DNA of 64,000 nucleotides from Cordia subcordata. Lineage: Eukaryota > Streptophyta > Magnoliopsida > Boraginales > Cordiaceae. Positions 12,010 to 22,895 of the stretch are shown here, one piece after another. The stretch is from NCBI GenBank assembly GCA_028554755.1, contig JAPTOF010000010.1, forward strand, positions 12,374,501 through 12,438,500, given 5' to 3'. Position numbers and translations under genes: made by a program. The notes beneath the pieces are model-generated. The model ran no database searches, had not been told where the DNA came from, and saw only the letters and a list, made by a program, of their open reading frames with translations. How positions within the stretch are numbered: the first letter of the stretch is position 1; every line of letters starts with the position of its first letter.

Positions 12010-13770
12010 TTCAATGGGACGTGTTATATCTGTGACAAAACTGGTCACAAGGCAAAGGATTGCAGGTTGCGCAAGAGAAAAGCCTTTGCAAATGTCGTGG
12101 AAGACCTAGAAGGTGACATGTCTAATCTAAATATCTTAGCAGTGGTGTCAGAAGTGAACATGGTAGGTAATCCTAAACAATGGTTCATTGACACAGGGGC
12201 AACTAGACATGTTTGTTCTGAGAAAAGGCTATTCTCTTCCTACACAGCTAACACCGGGAAAGAAGTCTTGTACATGGGAAATTCTGCAACTTCCCAAGTG
12301 GTAGGTACAGGAAATGTAGTTCTAGAGATGACCCCTAGCATTAAGCTGACACTTAAGAATGTTCTGCATGTTCCTGAGATTAGGAAAAATCTAGTGTCCG
12401 GTTCTTTGTTAGGTAAAGCCGGACTCTCTATGCTGTTTAGTGCTGATAAAGTTGTAATCAAGAAGGGATATGATTTTGTGGGTAAGGGCTATCTCCATGA
12501 GGGGATGTATAAGCTAAGTGTTAGAGCCCAGATCCCAAAAGGAAATGTAATTGCTGGGCCTTTTGGCCAGAATGAGATTAATAAAATTGTTCCTTCTGCT
12601 TACTTCTTTGAATCTCCTACTTTATGGCATGAGAGATTGGGACATGTAAACTTTGATTCTTTAAACAAACTTATAAAAATGGGACTAATCCATGGACTGG
12701 ATTTTTCTAATCATAAAAAATGTGAAGTTTGTATAGAATCAAAATTAACTAGAACTTCTTTCAAATCTGTAGAAAGAACTACAAAACCTCTTGGATTGAT
12801 TCATAGTGATATTTGTGATCTAAAATTTGTGCAAACAAGAGGCGGTAAAAAATATTTTATAACTTTTATTGATGATAGCACAAGGTATTGTTATGTATAT
12901 TTACTAAGATCCAAAGATGAGGCTTTGGAGGCTTTTAAACAATACCAAATTGAGGTGGAAAATCAACTAAGTAAGAAGATCAAAACTTTGAGAAGTGATA
13001 GGGGTGGAAATGCGTATATCCTTTTGAAGCTTATTGTGCTGAACAAGGAATAATACACCAAACAACAGCTCCTTATTCTCCACAACAAAATGGGGTTGCT
13101 GAACACAAAAATAGAACTCTCAAAGAAATGATGAACACCTTGTTGATAAATTCTGGTCTACCTCAGAACTTGTGGGGGGGAAGCAGTCTTGACTTCAAAT
13201 CATTTTTTGAATAAAATACTCCACAAGAAACTAGAAAAAACACCGTATGAATTGTGGAAAGGTAGACTGCCTTCATACAAATATTTAAGAGTGTGAGGCT
13301 GTCTAGCTAAAGTAGGAGTTCCTACTCCTAAAATGGTCAAAATAGGACCAAAGACGGTTGACTGTATTTTCATTGGATATGCGCAGAACAGTGCTATGTA
13401 TAGATTTCTTGTACATAAATCAGAAATTTCTAACATTCACGAGAATACAGTGATTGAATCTCGAAATGCTGAGTATTTAGAGACGACATTTCCATATAAA
13501 GGGTTAAAAGAATCAAATTCTTCTGAACCCGGTTCGTCTAAAAGGGGTCTTGACCATTCAGATGTAGATAAAGAGGCTACAGCTCATGAACCTAGACGTA
13601 GTAAAAGGGCAAGAACCTCTACGTCTTTCGGGCCTGAATTTATAACATTTATGTTAGAAAGTGAGCCCAGAACTTTCAAGGAAGCTATGTCTACTCCTGA
13701 GGCACCTCTTTAGCAAGAGATGGTGAATAGTGAAATTGAGTCTATCATGCACAACCATACTTAGGAATTA
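12010..13770 (+). pseudogene. Copia element 2 zinc knuckle, protease and integrase
   Basis: Zinc knuckle at 12022-12063; aspartic protease motif WFIDTGATRHVC near 12181; pre-integrase LWHERLGHVNF near 12622; HHCC-like HKKCEVCIESK; integrase core with LIHSDICDL and LRSDRGG near 12990. A frame shift at about 13018 moves the continuing text (PYSPQQNGVAEHKN) to another frame. A G run at about 13171-13178 causes a second shift. The C-terminal integrase segment at 13333-13713 contains IGYAQNS and a basic RRSKRARTS stretch. TAG or TGA replaces expected Trp near 13295, 13711 and 13762. Confidence 0.8.
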
Positions 13771-15200
13771 GTGGATCTACCTCTTGGAAATAAGCCTTTA
13801 GGGTGTAAATGGATTTTCAGAAGGAAGATGAAGGCGGATGGATCAATAGACAAATATAAGGCCCGATTGGTTATAAAAGGCTATAATCAAAAGAAGGGTC
13901 TAGATTATTTTAACACATATTCACCGGTAACTAGAATTACATATATTCGAATGTTGATAGCTATTGCAACTATATATAGTTTGGAGATACATCAAATGGA
14001 TGTGAAAACGGCTTTCTTGAATGGAGATCTAAAAGAGGAGATCTATATGGAACAACCTGAAGGGTTTGTAGTTCCAGGTCAAGAGAAAAAAGTGTGTAAA
14101 CTTGTGAAATCTCTTTACGGTTTAAAACAAGCACCTAAGCAATGGCATGAGAAATTTGATCAAGTCATGCTTGTAAATGGGTTCAAAATCAACGAGTGTG
14201 ACAAGTGTGTTTATTGGAAAGGAACAGATCAGAATTTTGTCATTGTTTGCCTTTATGTAGACGACATGCTTATTATGGGAAAGAATAATGAAGCGATTAT
14301 GTCTACAAAGAAGATACTCTCCCAAAATTTTGAAATGAAAGACATAGGTGTTGCCGATGTAATCCTGGGCATAAAAATCATTAAAACACCTAAAGGTCTA
14401 GCCTTGTCTCAATCTCATTACATCGAGAAAATATTGAACAAGCGTAATAACGGTGATATCGGGATTGCAAAGACTCCTTTAGATGTAAGTGTACATCTGA
14501 GGAAAAATACAAGTGAAGGGGTATCTCAATTGGAGTATTCTCGGATCATTGGGAGTCTAATGTACATTATGAACTGTACAAGACCCGACATAGCCTGCGC
14601 TGTGAATAGGCTAAGTAGATACACTAGTAATCTAAGTCAAGAACATTGGGTTGCACTAATCAAGGTCTTAAGATACTTGAGATACACCATGAAATACGCG
14701 TTGCACTATACTACTTTTCCAGCTGTGTTAGAAGGATATAGTGACGCGAATTGGATATCAGACACAAAAGACTCAAGATCCACAAGTGGATATGTCTTTA
14801 CCTTAGCTGGAGCAGCTGTGTCATGGACATCCTCCAAGCAGACATGTATAGCCAGATCCACTATGGAGTCTGAATTTATTGCTTTAGACAAAGCTGGAGA
14901 AGAAGCAGAATGGCTTTGACAATTCTTAGAGGACGTTCCATGTTGGTCAAAACCTGTAGTTACTGTTAGTATTCACTGTGACAGTCAATCAGCGATTGGC
15001 AGGGCACAAAGTGTTATGTATAATGGTAAGTCTAGGCATATACGCCATAGACATCACTGCATTAGCGATTACTCTCAAATGGGATTATCACTTTAGATTA
15101 TGTAAAGTCTAAGGATAATATTGCGGATCCACTCACCAAAGGTGTAAATAGAGACCAAGTTCTTAAGTTGTCGAGTGGAATGGGTCTTAAGCCTATAGAG
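13771..15200 (+). pseudogene. Copia element 2 reverse transcriptase/RNase H
   Basis: Open for 382 codons (13771-14919). Motifs in order: [51 protein letters not shown], the active-site box CLYVDDMLI, then RNase H with [11 protein letters not shown] and [15 protein letters not shown] at 14917-14919 follows EEAEWL. Beyond it the family tail (YNGKSRHIRHRHH) is still readable to about 15060, and frames degrade up to 15200. This is the best preserved catalytic domain of the three Copia copies. Confidence 0.85.
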
Positions 15201-15790
15201 TAACTAAAAGGTCATTATAATTGTCAACCCTACCTCGTTGACAGGAGATCCCTGAATCTTGGTTCAAAGGGAAAACTGGATTATGTATGACTTTATTCAA
15301 GCACTGTGGAGGCATAAGCCTCCTTTACCCATTCCTATGACAAGCAGACAGTGCAGCCTGTAGGGTATAGGATAGGCTTAGCTTTTAATGATTTTTGTAG
15401 CTTGGGAAAACCAAGTGGAGTATAGCAGGATACTATTCACGAAGAATCACCTATATGAGTAAGAAGGGACGCTCCTAAGAGAATTGTAGGCTGAATTCTC
15501 TGAGTACTCATGAATACCGGGAATTGTTCAGGGCCAAAATGAACACAACCGTGAGAACTAAAAATGTATTAAGAAATGCTGTGTGTATGTTGTTGTCTTG
15601 ATTTACACTAAAACTGAACAGTGCAAAACATCCAATCCACTGGTCAGCGAGTAAATTCGATGGTATACACTAAGGAAGGTTCAAAGCCAAAAGTTACCTA
15701 TCCTGAGACAGTATTTCTTTCCGAACTCTCTCTTGCATTTGCATTTGCATATTTGCATAGTAGTCAGCTAATTTTCATTCATGTGGGGAA
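15201..15790 (+). other. Element 2 3' untranslated region and polypurine tract
   Basis: Non-coding interval between RNase H and LTR. It ends in the purine-rich word GTGGGGAA (15783-15790) directly before the LTR start TGTTAG, which serves as the PPT. Confidence 0.6.
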
Positions 15791-16805
15791 TGTTAGTTTA
15801 GAATGCTTTAACATGAGATCAAAGCAATATTGACTCAATTTTGAGTTAGGTCCCACACGTCAAAAGGGTCAGTAGTTGATATCGTTACGTTCCTTGTTTC
15901 GAGTGGATTAACATGATATATTTACATGTTAGAAACGGATTAAAGGTGAATGAGAAATTAGCAACCAAAGTTGAGTGTGTTACTACTTTGGTTGTTAGAT
16001 TTGGTTGTCTGTGGGTTTGTATCCCACATAGGAAAACCATTAAACTTTTCTCACTTTATATATAGATTCCTTTATGAGGTGTGCTAGCGAGGCATATGGA
16101 GGGAAAACTATACATGGTGGGCATGGTACTAAACCCATCACACGTGAGCGCACGCGCCAGCATCGCACAGCATGGCACGGCCGGGCCGGGCCGGGTCCGG
16201 GGACAGGGCGCGTGTGTGGGTATGGCACGGATTTTCACTCTGGTTTGTATTTTGTGGTAAAAAAAAAATACTCAAACACCTGAAGATTTTGAAGAGGACG
16301 TAACTGATACATTAAAGCTCGGGATTTACTCTTTAGCACGTTTTGCTTATTGGCATTAGGTGAGCTTATTTCTTGGACGTTTTTGATTGTTGGAGGGACA
16401 GGTTTATGGCTCCCTTAATTGCTTTTTGCTGGCTGCTCCTCTTTGCTCCACTATATATAGCCGTGTTCAGAAGGAGCTATATACCGAGCATTCCCGTATT
16501 AGCACATAGCGTACTTTTATAAGCATTCTGCTAGTCTTATTTCCTTCATACAGAGAGAGTCCTATGCTTCTTGTTCGCCGGCTCTTGCTTCGGTGTGCTA
16601 CCATAGTCAAGAGGTATAGTCGTTGTATCTTGGGAAGGATACGCCATAACCTTTAGCACCGTGTAAAGGGGCGTAAATCCTTTAAGGAAATCGTGAATCT
16701 CGAGCCTTGACTAATTTCATTTATTCTTGTTTATTCGTTATTTCTAGTTCAATTTCTATATGTCTTGTTATTATTTCTGCTTTATTTTATTACTAGTTTC
16801 TAACA
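15791..16805 (+). mobile_element. 3' LTR of element 2
   Basis: 1015 bp, TGTTAG to CTAACA. It holds TATA candidates near 16058 (TATATATAG) and 16453 (CTATATATAG), a CpG-dense GC-rich patch at about 16140-16230 containing a CACGTG box and a CCGGG repeat, and R/U5-like sequence near 16610-16690. It is the only full LTR of the element. Confidence 0.8.
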
Positions 16806-16810
16806 AGATT

Positions 16811-17202
16811 AGCACTCCATCATTATTGTGCTAATGTTATCAGGAAAATGACTTTCAAAAAGAGATATTTTGGGGAAATTCAGGAGGATGGACGTCCAAG
16901 TGAGGCAGAAAAAGAGCACGTTGAGGCAGTTTTCACGTTGTTAGCACACATGAATGCATTTTGTACTTCTGATTTTCTTCCATGGTTGAGAGTGCTAGAT
17001 GTTGAAGGCCATGAGAAGATTGTGAAAACTGCTTTGAGAGTTTTGACCAAGTACCATGATTCAATTATAGATGATAGAATGAAGCAATGGGAGGATGGAA
17101 AAAGAGAAGAGCCTGAAGACCTACTTGATATTATGATTTTGCTCAAGGATGAAAGCGGTGAACCATTACTTTCGGTGGACGAGATCAAAGCCCAATGCAC
17201 TG
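16811..17202 (+). pseudogene. CYP79: CYP79 exon 1, 3' part
   Basis: Resumes directly after the right target duplication with LALHHYCANVIRKMTFKKRY and runs to DEIKAQCT, ending at a GTAAG donor. It carries the helix F-H region of the P450. It is open throughout. Confidence 0.85.
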
Positions 17203-17598
17203 TAAGAATTGCAGTAATTTATATACGTTTCCATAGATTTGAATCCTCTCATATCCAAACTATTATCTTATATTGATATGAGAGAAAAATATTAATCATT
17301 CATACGTATAATATTTTCTACCTTCATTGATTTTGAATTCCAAAAGAAATGATTTTTTCCAAAGTCTTTTTTCTCTCTCCCTTTATTCACTTCTTATGGG
17401 ATTTAAATTTTATGAACACCTAGGATATATTATATACATATAAATGATTAAAGAATTTTTTTCTCATTATCACTATATTAGAGTAGTTGATAACTTGATA
17501 CCAGAGGATCTCCATTAATGTGGTCGTAAAGTTCTCCAATGATTTGAACTAGCCAGAGTGTTAACTATATATTGATTCAAACTATTATAATTTGATAG
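17203..17598 (+). other. CYP79 intron
   Basis: 396 bp with a GTAAG donor, AT-rich body and TTTGATAG acceptor; phase 0. It contains no visible insertion, unlike both exons. Confidence 0.8.
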
Positions 17599-17665
17599 GA
17601 GCTTTTCTTCCCATTTGATAATCCTGCAAATGCAATGGAATGGATTATTGCAAAAATGATAAACC
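17599..17665 (+). pseudogene. CYP79: CYP79 exon 2, first 67 bp
   Basis: Begins after a TTTGATAG acceptor and encodes the I-helix segment FDNPANAMEWIIAKMIN. It is cut at AAACC, the target site of the second Copia element. Confidence 0.85.
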
Positions 17666-17945
17666 TGTTAGAAAATAAACTTGATTTAGAATTTGGATAT
17701 GTTTAAGAGTCCTAATTATATTAGGATTAGTTTATTGGTTATTTTCCTAGTCAAATTAGGATTGATCTATTAGCTATTTTAATATGTAAAGGGTTGGTTT
17801 AACCAAATCCTATTTAGTTTTGGATTTCTAGAATAGCCTATATATAAAGGTGAAAGCTTTCAGTTGTAGATGCCCAAGTTAGAAGAGATAACAAAGTTTA
17901 ATATATTCTCTCTATATTCAAAATAGCCTCTTCTACTTTCTAACA
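17666..17945 (+). mobile_element. 5' LTR of element 3
   Basis: 280 bp. TATA candidate CCTATATATAAAGG near 17837. It ends CTAACA directly before the primer-binding region. Confidence 0.9.
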
Positions 17946-17969
17946 GAGTGATATCAGAGCCAGGTTAAT

Positions 17970-18866
17970 ATGATGGCTAATGGGATGCTTCCGTTTCAAT
18001 TCCCTCGCCTGACGAAGGATAACTACGATAATTGGGCAATTCGTCTAAAAGCCCTTCTTGGCTCTCAAGATGTTTGGGAGATTGTAGAAAAAGGCTACAC
18101 GGAACCGGATGAAGAAGCAACCTTGAGTCAAGCTCAAAAAGACGTGTTGACAAGATCTCGTAAGAAAGATCAACAAGCTCTTTCTATCATCCATCTATGT
18201 TTGGATGAAGCAATGTTCAAGAAGATTTCATGTGCCACTACTGCGAAGGAAGCATGGGAGATTCTTCAAAAATCTCAAAAGGGAGTAGATAAGGTAAAAA
18301 AGGTTCATCTTCAGACTATAAGAGGTAAGTTCGAATCTTTCCATATGAATGATACTGAATCTATATTAGATTATATTTCAAGAGTTTTGGTGGTTTCCAA
18401 TCAATTAAAAAGATATGGAGAAGATTTGAAAGATGTCCGTGTAGTAGAAAAAATCCTTCGTTCTTTGCATCCAAAATATGAATATATTGTAGTAGCCATT
18501 GAAGAATCAAAGGATTTAGATACCGTGTCCATTGATGAACTCATGGGTTCGTTACAAGCCCATGAAGAAAGACATAAAAAGAAGGATAAGGAAGTCCTTG
18601 AAAAGGTTCTTCAAAGTAATCTTACTTTCAAGAAAGAAGAAAACTCTAATAATAATGGAGGTCAAAGAGGACGTGGACGTGGCCGTGGACAAAGAGGGCG
18701 AGGATGTGGCGGAAGAGGAGGATTTAATCAATCCAATTAAGAAGAGAATAATACACAAGGACCTGGGCATGGAAGAGGCAAAGGAAAGTATGATAAATCG
18801 TCAATTCAATGTTACAATTGTCAAAAATTTGGGCATTATTCTTATGAATGCAGAAAAAATCCAAAA
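17970..18866 (+). pseudogene. Element 3 gag with zinc knuckle
   Basis: Start [20 protein letters not shown], then the Copia gag core ([31 protein letters not shown]). The C-terminus is Arg/Gly-rich ([13 protein letters not shown]). The frame meets TAA at 18738-18740, where CAA is likely ancestral, and continues to the zinc knuckle CYNCQKFGHYSYEC near 18811-18852. With that one stop ignored, gag is intact in length. Confidence 0.85.
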
Positions 18867-18869
18867 GTT

Positions 18870-20690
18870 GTGGCTGAGAAAGCAAATTATATAGAGAAAC
18901 AAGAAGAAGAGGAGATAACCTTGTTGATGGCTCATCAAGGTGAACCTAATGGAGATAGGACTTCATGGTATCTTGATACAGCAGTTAGCAGTCACATGAG
19001 TGAAAAAAGGAGTATGTCTGCAGAGCTCGATAAAACTATCAAGGGCAATGTAAAATTTGGAGATGGCTCTACGATCTCTGTGGAAGGCAAAGGTAAGATT
19101 CTAATCCGTTTGAAAGATGGAAGACATCGTTTTATTTCTGAAGTTTATTATGTGCCAAAATTAAAAAGTAATATTTTGAGTCTTGGACAACTTATTGAGA
19201 AACATTACACAATTTTATTGGAAGATAAATATTGTGTAATAAGGGATGAAAATAATGTTGTGATAACAAAAGCGCCAATGATAAGAAATAGATTGTTTGT
19301 ATTAAATATTCAGAATGATACAGCAAAATGTTTTAAAGCTTGTGTAAAAGAAACTTCTTGACTTTGGCATTTGAGATTTGGGCACATAAATTTTGAAAAT
19401 TTGTCTTTGATGTCAAAAAATAATATGGTGAATGGATTGCCTCTCATCAATCATCCGGAGCAAATATGTGAAGGCTGTCTTTTTGGGAAACAAGCTAGGA
19501 AAAGTTTTTCACATGAGGCTACATCAAGAGCAAGGAGGCCACTTGAACTTGTTCATACTGATACTTGTGGGCCTATAAATCCAAGTTCTTATAGTAAAAA
19601 TAAGTACTTTATTCTTTTCACTGATGATTATAGCCGTAAAACTTGGGTCTATTTACTAAAAGAAAAATTTGAAGCTTTTGAAAAGTTCAAGATATTTAAG
19701 GCCCTTGTTGAAAAGGAAAGTGGCTACAAGATTAAAGTTTTGAGATCTGATAGAGGCGGAGAATTCACATCAAAAGAATTTGAAAGGTTTTGTGAAGATC
19801 AAGGTATTCGACGTCCTTTGACAGTTCCTTGATCGCCTCAACAGAATGGAGTTGCTGAGAGGAAAAATAGAGTTATTCTTGAGATGATACGGAGCATGTC
19901 GAAGACCAAAGGAATGCCAAAAGAATTTTGGGCTGAAGCTGTTGATTGTGCTATGTATCTTTTGAATCGTAGTGCTACAAAGAGTCATTCTAACAAGACA
20001 CCATTGGAAGCCTGGTATAAAAAGAAGCCTGGCATCAAGCATTTACGAGTTTTTGGATGCATATCCTATGCTCATATTCCAGATCAAGTTAGATCCAAGC
20101 TTGACGACAAGAGTCAAAAGCTTATTTTTATTGGCTACGATAGACGCTCCAAAGGTTACAAGCTCTACAATCCTATTAGTGGAAGGATTATTATTAGCAG
20201 AGATGTTCAATTTGATGAAGAAGCAGAATGGGATTGGGGTACTAATGAGCAAAAAGAAGATAAATTCTTGCCACTTCAAGAGCAAGAAGTAGAAGCAAAT
20301 AGGGATTCGATCTCTCAAATTCCTACTCCAACTTTAACTGCAACTCCAACTCCAACTCCATCTCCAACTATAGGTCAAGGAAACTCCTCTGCAACAATTT
20401 CAAGTCCTAAAGAAAGAGCTCCTCGATATAGAAAATTGAGTGAAATTTATGATGTAACTCGAAATTTAAATGATGAACTAAATCTCTTTTGTCTTCATGC
20501 TGATTGTGAGCTAATAACATTTGAGGAAGCTGATAAGAGCGAAAGGTCGAGAGGAGTTATGGATGAAAATATTAAGACGATCAAGAAGAATGATACTTAG
20601 GAGCTTGTGACTTTACCCAAAGGACACAAAGTCATTGGAGTAAAGCTGGTTTACAAAATAAAGAGGAATACAAAAAAAAGAAAGTGATTG
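18870..20690 (+). pseudogene. Element 3 protease/integrase region
   Basis: The protease motif reads WYLDTAVSSHMS: the catalytic DTG has become DTA. Stops occur at 19359-19361, 19830-19832 and 20598-20600, each separating blocks in the same frame: pre-integrase LWHLRFGHINFENL, integrase with LVHTDTCGP, LRSDRGGEF and SPQQNGVAERKN, then VFGCISYAHIP and the linker with a TPTPTPSP stretch. The text ends soon after KGHKVIGVKLVYKIKR, the first few residues of RT, and jumps to the end of the ORF. Confidence 0.85.
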
Positions 20691-20807
20691 AAGATAGTGT
20701 ATGTGAGAGATTGCCGACATTCTCACAGAGGCCTACAAGAGTGACGTGTTCACCCAGCTGAGAGCTTTGTTTGGAGTTACGAGAATCAAATCAAGTTTAA
20801 GGGGGGA

Positions 20808-21087
20808 TGTTAGAAAATAAACTTGATTTAGAATTTGGATATGTTTAAGAGTCCTAATTATATTAGGATTAGTTTATTGATTATTTTCCTAATCAAATTA
20901 GAATTGATCTTTTAGCTATTTTAATATGTAAAGAATTGGTTTAACAAAATCCTATTTAGTTTTGGATTTCTAGAATAGCCTATATATAGAGGTAAAAGCT
21001 TTCAGTTGTATATGCCCAAGTTAGAAGAGATAATAAAGTTTAATATATTGTCTCCATATTCAAAATAGCCTCTTCCACTTTCTAACA
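20808..21087 (+). mobile_element. 3' LTR of element 3
   Basis: 280 bp direct copy of 17666-17945 with about 5% differences, mostly transitions. Confidence 0.9.
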
Positions 21088-21092
21088 AAACC

Positions 21093-21670
21093 AACCGGAT
21101 ATATTACAATAGGCAACAAAGGAAATAGACAAGGTGGTCGGAAAAGACAGGTTGATTCAAGAATCTGATATCCCACAACTAAACTATCTCAAGGCTTGTG
21201 TTAAGGAAGCTCTTAGGCTCCACCCAGTTACACCCTTCAACCTTTCTCATGTTGCAATATCAGAGGCCATTGTTGCTGGTTACTTCATTCCCAGAGGCAC
21301 TCACCTTCTCTTGTACCGCTTTAAACTTGGGCGGCACCCAAAAGTTTGGGAAGAGCCAACCAAGTTCAACCCTGAACGTCATTTCAGTGAAATGTCAAGT
21401 GAAATTGAAATTAACGAGCCAAGCTTGAAATTCTTATTGTTTAGTATCGGCAAGCGTCGATGTCCGGCAATGTCACTGGGCATAGCAATGAGTGTGATGG
21501 CATTGGGAAGACTTCTTCACGGATTTACATGGACTGCACCTCCAAATGAGAAAAGCATCGACCTCTTTGAGTCTTCTAATGAACTCAGTCTCGCTAGAGC
21601 ATTGCATGCTCACGCAAAGCCACGTCTGCCAAAGACCACGTACCCTGATGCAACAGTTGCTGCAATATAG
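21093..21670 (+). pseudogene. CYP79: CYP79 exon 2, 3' part with heme loop
   Basis: Continues after the right AAACC. The codon at 21106-21108 is TAG where the frame expects Gln. The rest is open: VVGKDRLIQESDIPQLNY, the ExxR helix, the PERH region, the heme-binding Cys loop near 21445-21480, and a natural stop at 21668-21670 after DATVAAI. The remaining exon is well conserved, so the stop may be fairly recent. Confidence 0.88.
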
Positions 21671-21994
21671 AAGCATTAAGGTTTGTATGTTAATAAGCCC
21701 TAAGTTATAACTGTAATGCACTTTTGCTTTGTGAAGGATAGAATGCAAGATTAAATAGAGTGCCTTGCTTGTTATTTCGTTGGTTGGCATGATAAAGTTC
21801 CAAATATGATTAACTCAAAATTTGGCAGCAAATAAAATGGAATTCTGTTGCTTTTGATTGTTGAGGACAACTTTTCTATTCTCTATATGTCGTTTTATAT
21901 ATGTAACACTATATTTTGGGTCTAATAGTAATTAATTTGTCTTATTTGGCTTGCTTTTCGCCAAACACCATAATTGACTTCAAGTGATTATGAT
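21671..21994 (+). other. CYP79 3' flank
   Basis: Non-coding; includes the probable 3' UTR. The whole interval is repeated with about 90% similarity at 26357-26680, which defines a duplicated gene end. Confidence 0.6.
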
Positions 21995-22895
21995 CAAACT
22001 TCTTCTTCTTCTTTTTTTTTTTTAAGAAGACTATCACATTAATGCTTGCTAGGAATATGTAAAACTTTTTTGAATCATTCTTACATATTAGGAATTGCAT
22101 ATCGTATAAAAATTTAAAAAATTAAGATTAAAAATTTAGAAATTAAAAATAAAAATTTAAAAGTAAAAAAAGATAAGTATAAAAAGTAACAAACTAAAAA
22201 AAAATTAAAAACTAGAATACAACATCATGAATTAAAAACGAGAAGACCACATCATCACTTGAACTTCTCGTGTTTTAAAACCATTCTAGGTTGTCATATT
22301 AATGCTTGCATGATGTATATAAAACTTTCTTAAGCCATTCAAACTCATTATTGCTTGTATATCATATAAAAAGTTAAAATTAAAATTTAAAAAAATTAAT
22401 AAGTAAAAAATTCAAAAAGATAAAGTTCAAAATTAAAATTTTAAGTTAACATATAAATACCAAAAAAAAACTAAAGAACATCAAATTAAACATTAAAAAA
22501 TTTAAAAACTAAATTTGAAAAATTAAAAATTAAAACTTAAAATTTAAAATTAAAAGGATAAAAGTTAAAAATCTAAAAAAAAATTTAAAATATATATATT
22601 TTTTCAATTGCAACTTTGAGTTTAGCACTTATTAAAAAAGCAACAACAAACTATAACAATAATGCCAAACCGGCTATTAATTGTGTATCAATTAATGCTT
22701 AGAATAAGATTTGTTTGTAAGATTGCTATTAAAAAGAAACAATGATTGTGCAAAGCATAGAGTGTAAAAGTGCTAGTTTAACTAAAATTTGTTACAAAAC
22801 CACTATTGTACATCAACCCCTTTCTTTTTTTAAAAAAAAAAAATTTGCTTATATATTTTGAGAATCTTTTTATATATACACAAGAGATTCCATAT
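21995..22895 (+). repeat. Non-coding AT-rich repeat, copy A
   Basis: First of two tandem copies with a period of about 1288 bp (compare ACTATCACATTAATGCTTGC at 22030 and 23318). Internal landmarks: the TTAATGCTTGCATGATGTAT unit, a long AAATTAAAAATT-type tract, then AATAATGCCAAACCGGCTATTAA and GTGCAAAGC words. No protein coding. It recurs reversed near 48.9-50.5 kb. Confidence 0.7.

Larger units (their letters stand above)
10574..16805 (+). mobile_element. Ty1/Copia element 2, with an inverted LTR tip instead of a 5' LTR
   Basis: Bounded by TGTTAG and CTAACA and by a perfect 5-bp target duplication AGATT (10569-10573 and 16806-16810). Internal order is gag, zinc knuckle, protease, integrase, RT, RNase H, PPT, LTR. 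The right LTR is 1015 bp, yet only 314 bp separate the left end from the gag ATG and no direct LTR copy is there. Instead 10574-10706 is the reverse complement of 16673-16805 (about 10 mismatches in 133). No tRNA-Met primer-binding word is seen before gag. Inactive: several stops plus frameshifts. Confidence 0.85.
17666..21087 (+). mobile_element. Ty1/Copia element 3, missing the reverse transcriptase
   Basis: Perfect target duplication AAACC (17661-17665, 21088-21092). LTRs 17666-17945 and 20808-21087, both 280 bp, TGTTAG to CTAACA, differing at about 14 positions. A primer-binding site TGATATCAGAGCC (17949-17961) follows the 5' LTR and a purine run AAGGGGGGAT precedes the 3' LTR. Gag, zinc knuckle, protease and integrase are present, but after 20690 the RT and almost all RNase H are gone; only a tail of the ORF remains. 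It is a deletion derivative that needed enzymes in trans, or lost RT after insertion. Confidence 0.9.
10028..21670 (+). pseudogene. CYP79: CYP79-family cytochrome P450, split by two Copia elements
   Basis: CYP79 enzymes are ER-anchored P450s that convert amino acids to aldoximes. Pieces: exon 1 10028-10573 and 16811-17202, intron 17203-17598 (GT-AG), exon 2 17599-17665 and 21093-21670; about 527 codons, normal for the family. Visible signs are an N-terminal anchor, the PPLPPGP hinge, WKKMRK (C helix), HHYCANVIRKM, the family-typical DNPANAMEW in the I helix, the ExxR motif KEALRLHP, PERH, and the heme loop FSIGKRRCPAMSLG with its Cys. The single intron sits where CYP79 genes have theirs. Removing each insert plus one target duplication restores the frame, but a frameshift near 10380-10395 and a CAG-to-TAG stop at 21106-21108 also break the gene. 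Substrate cannot be told from sequence. Confidence 0.88.
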
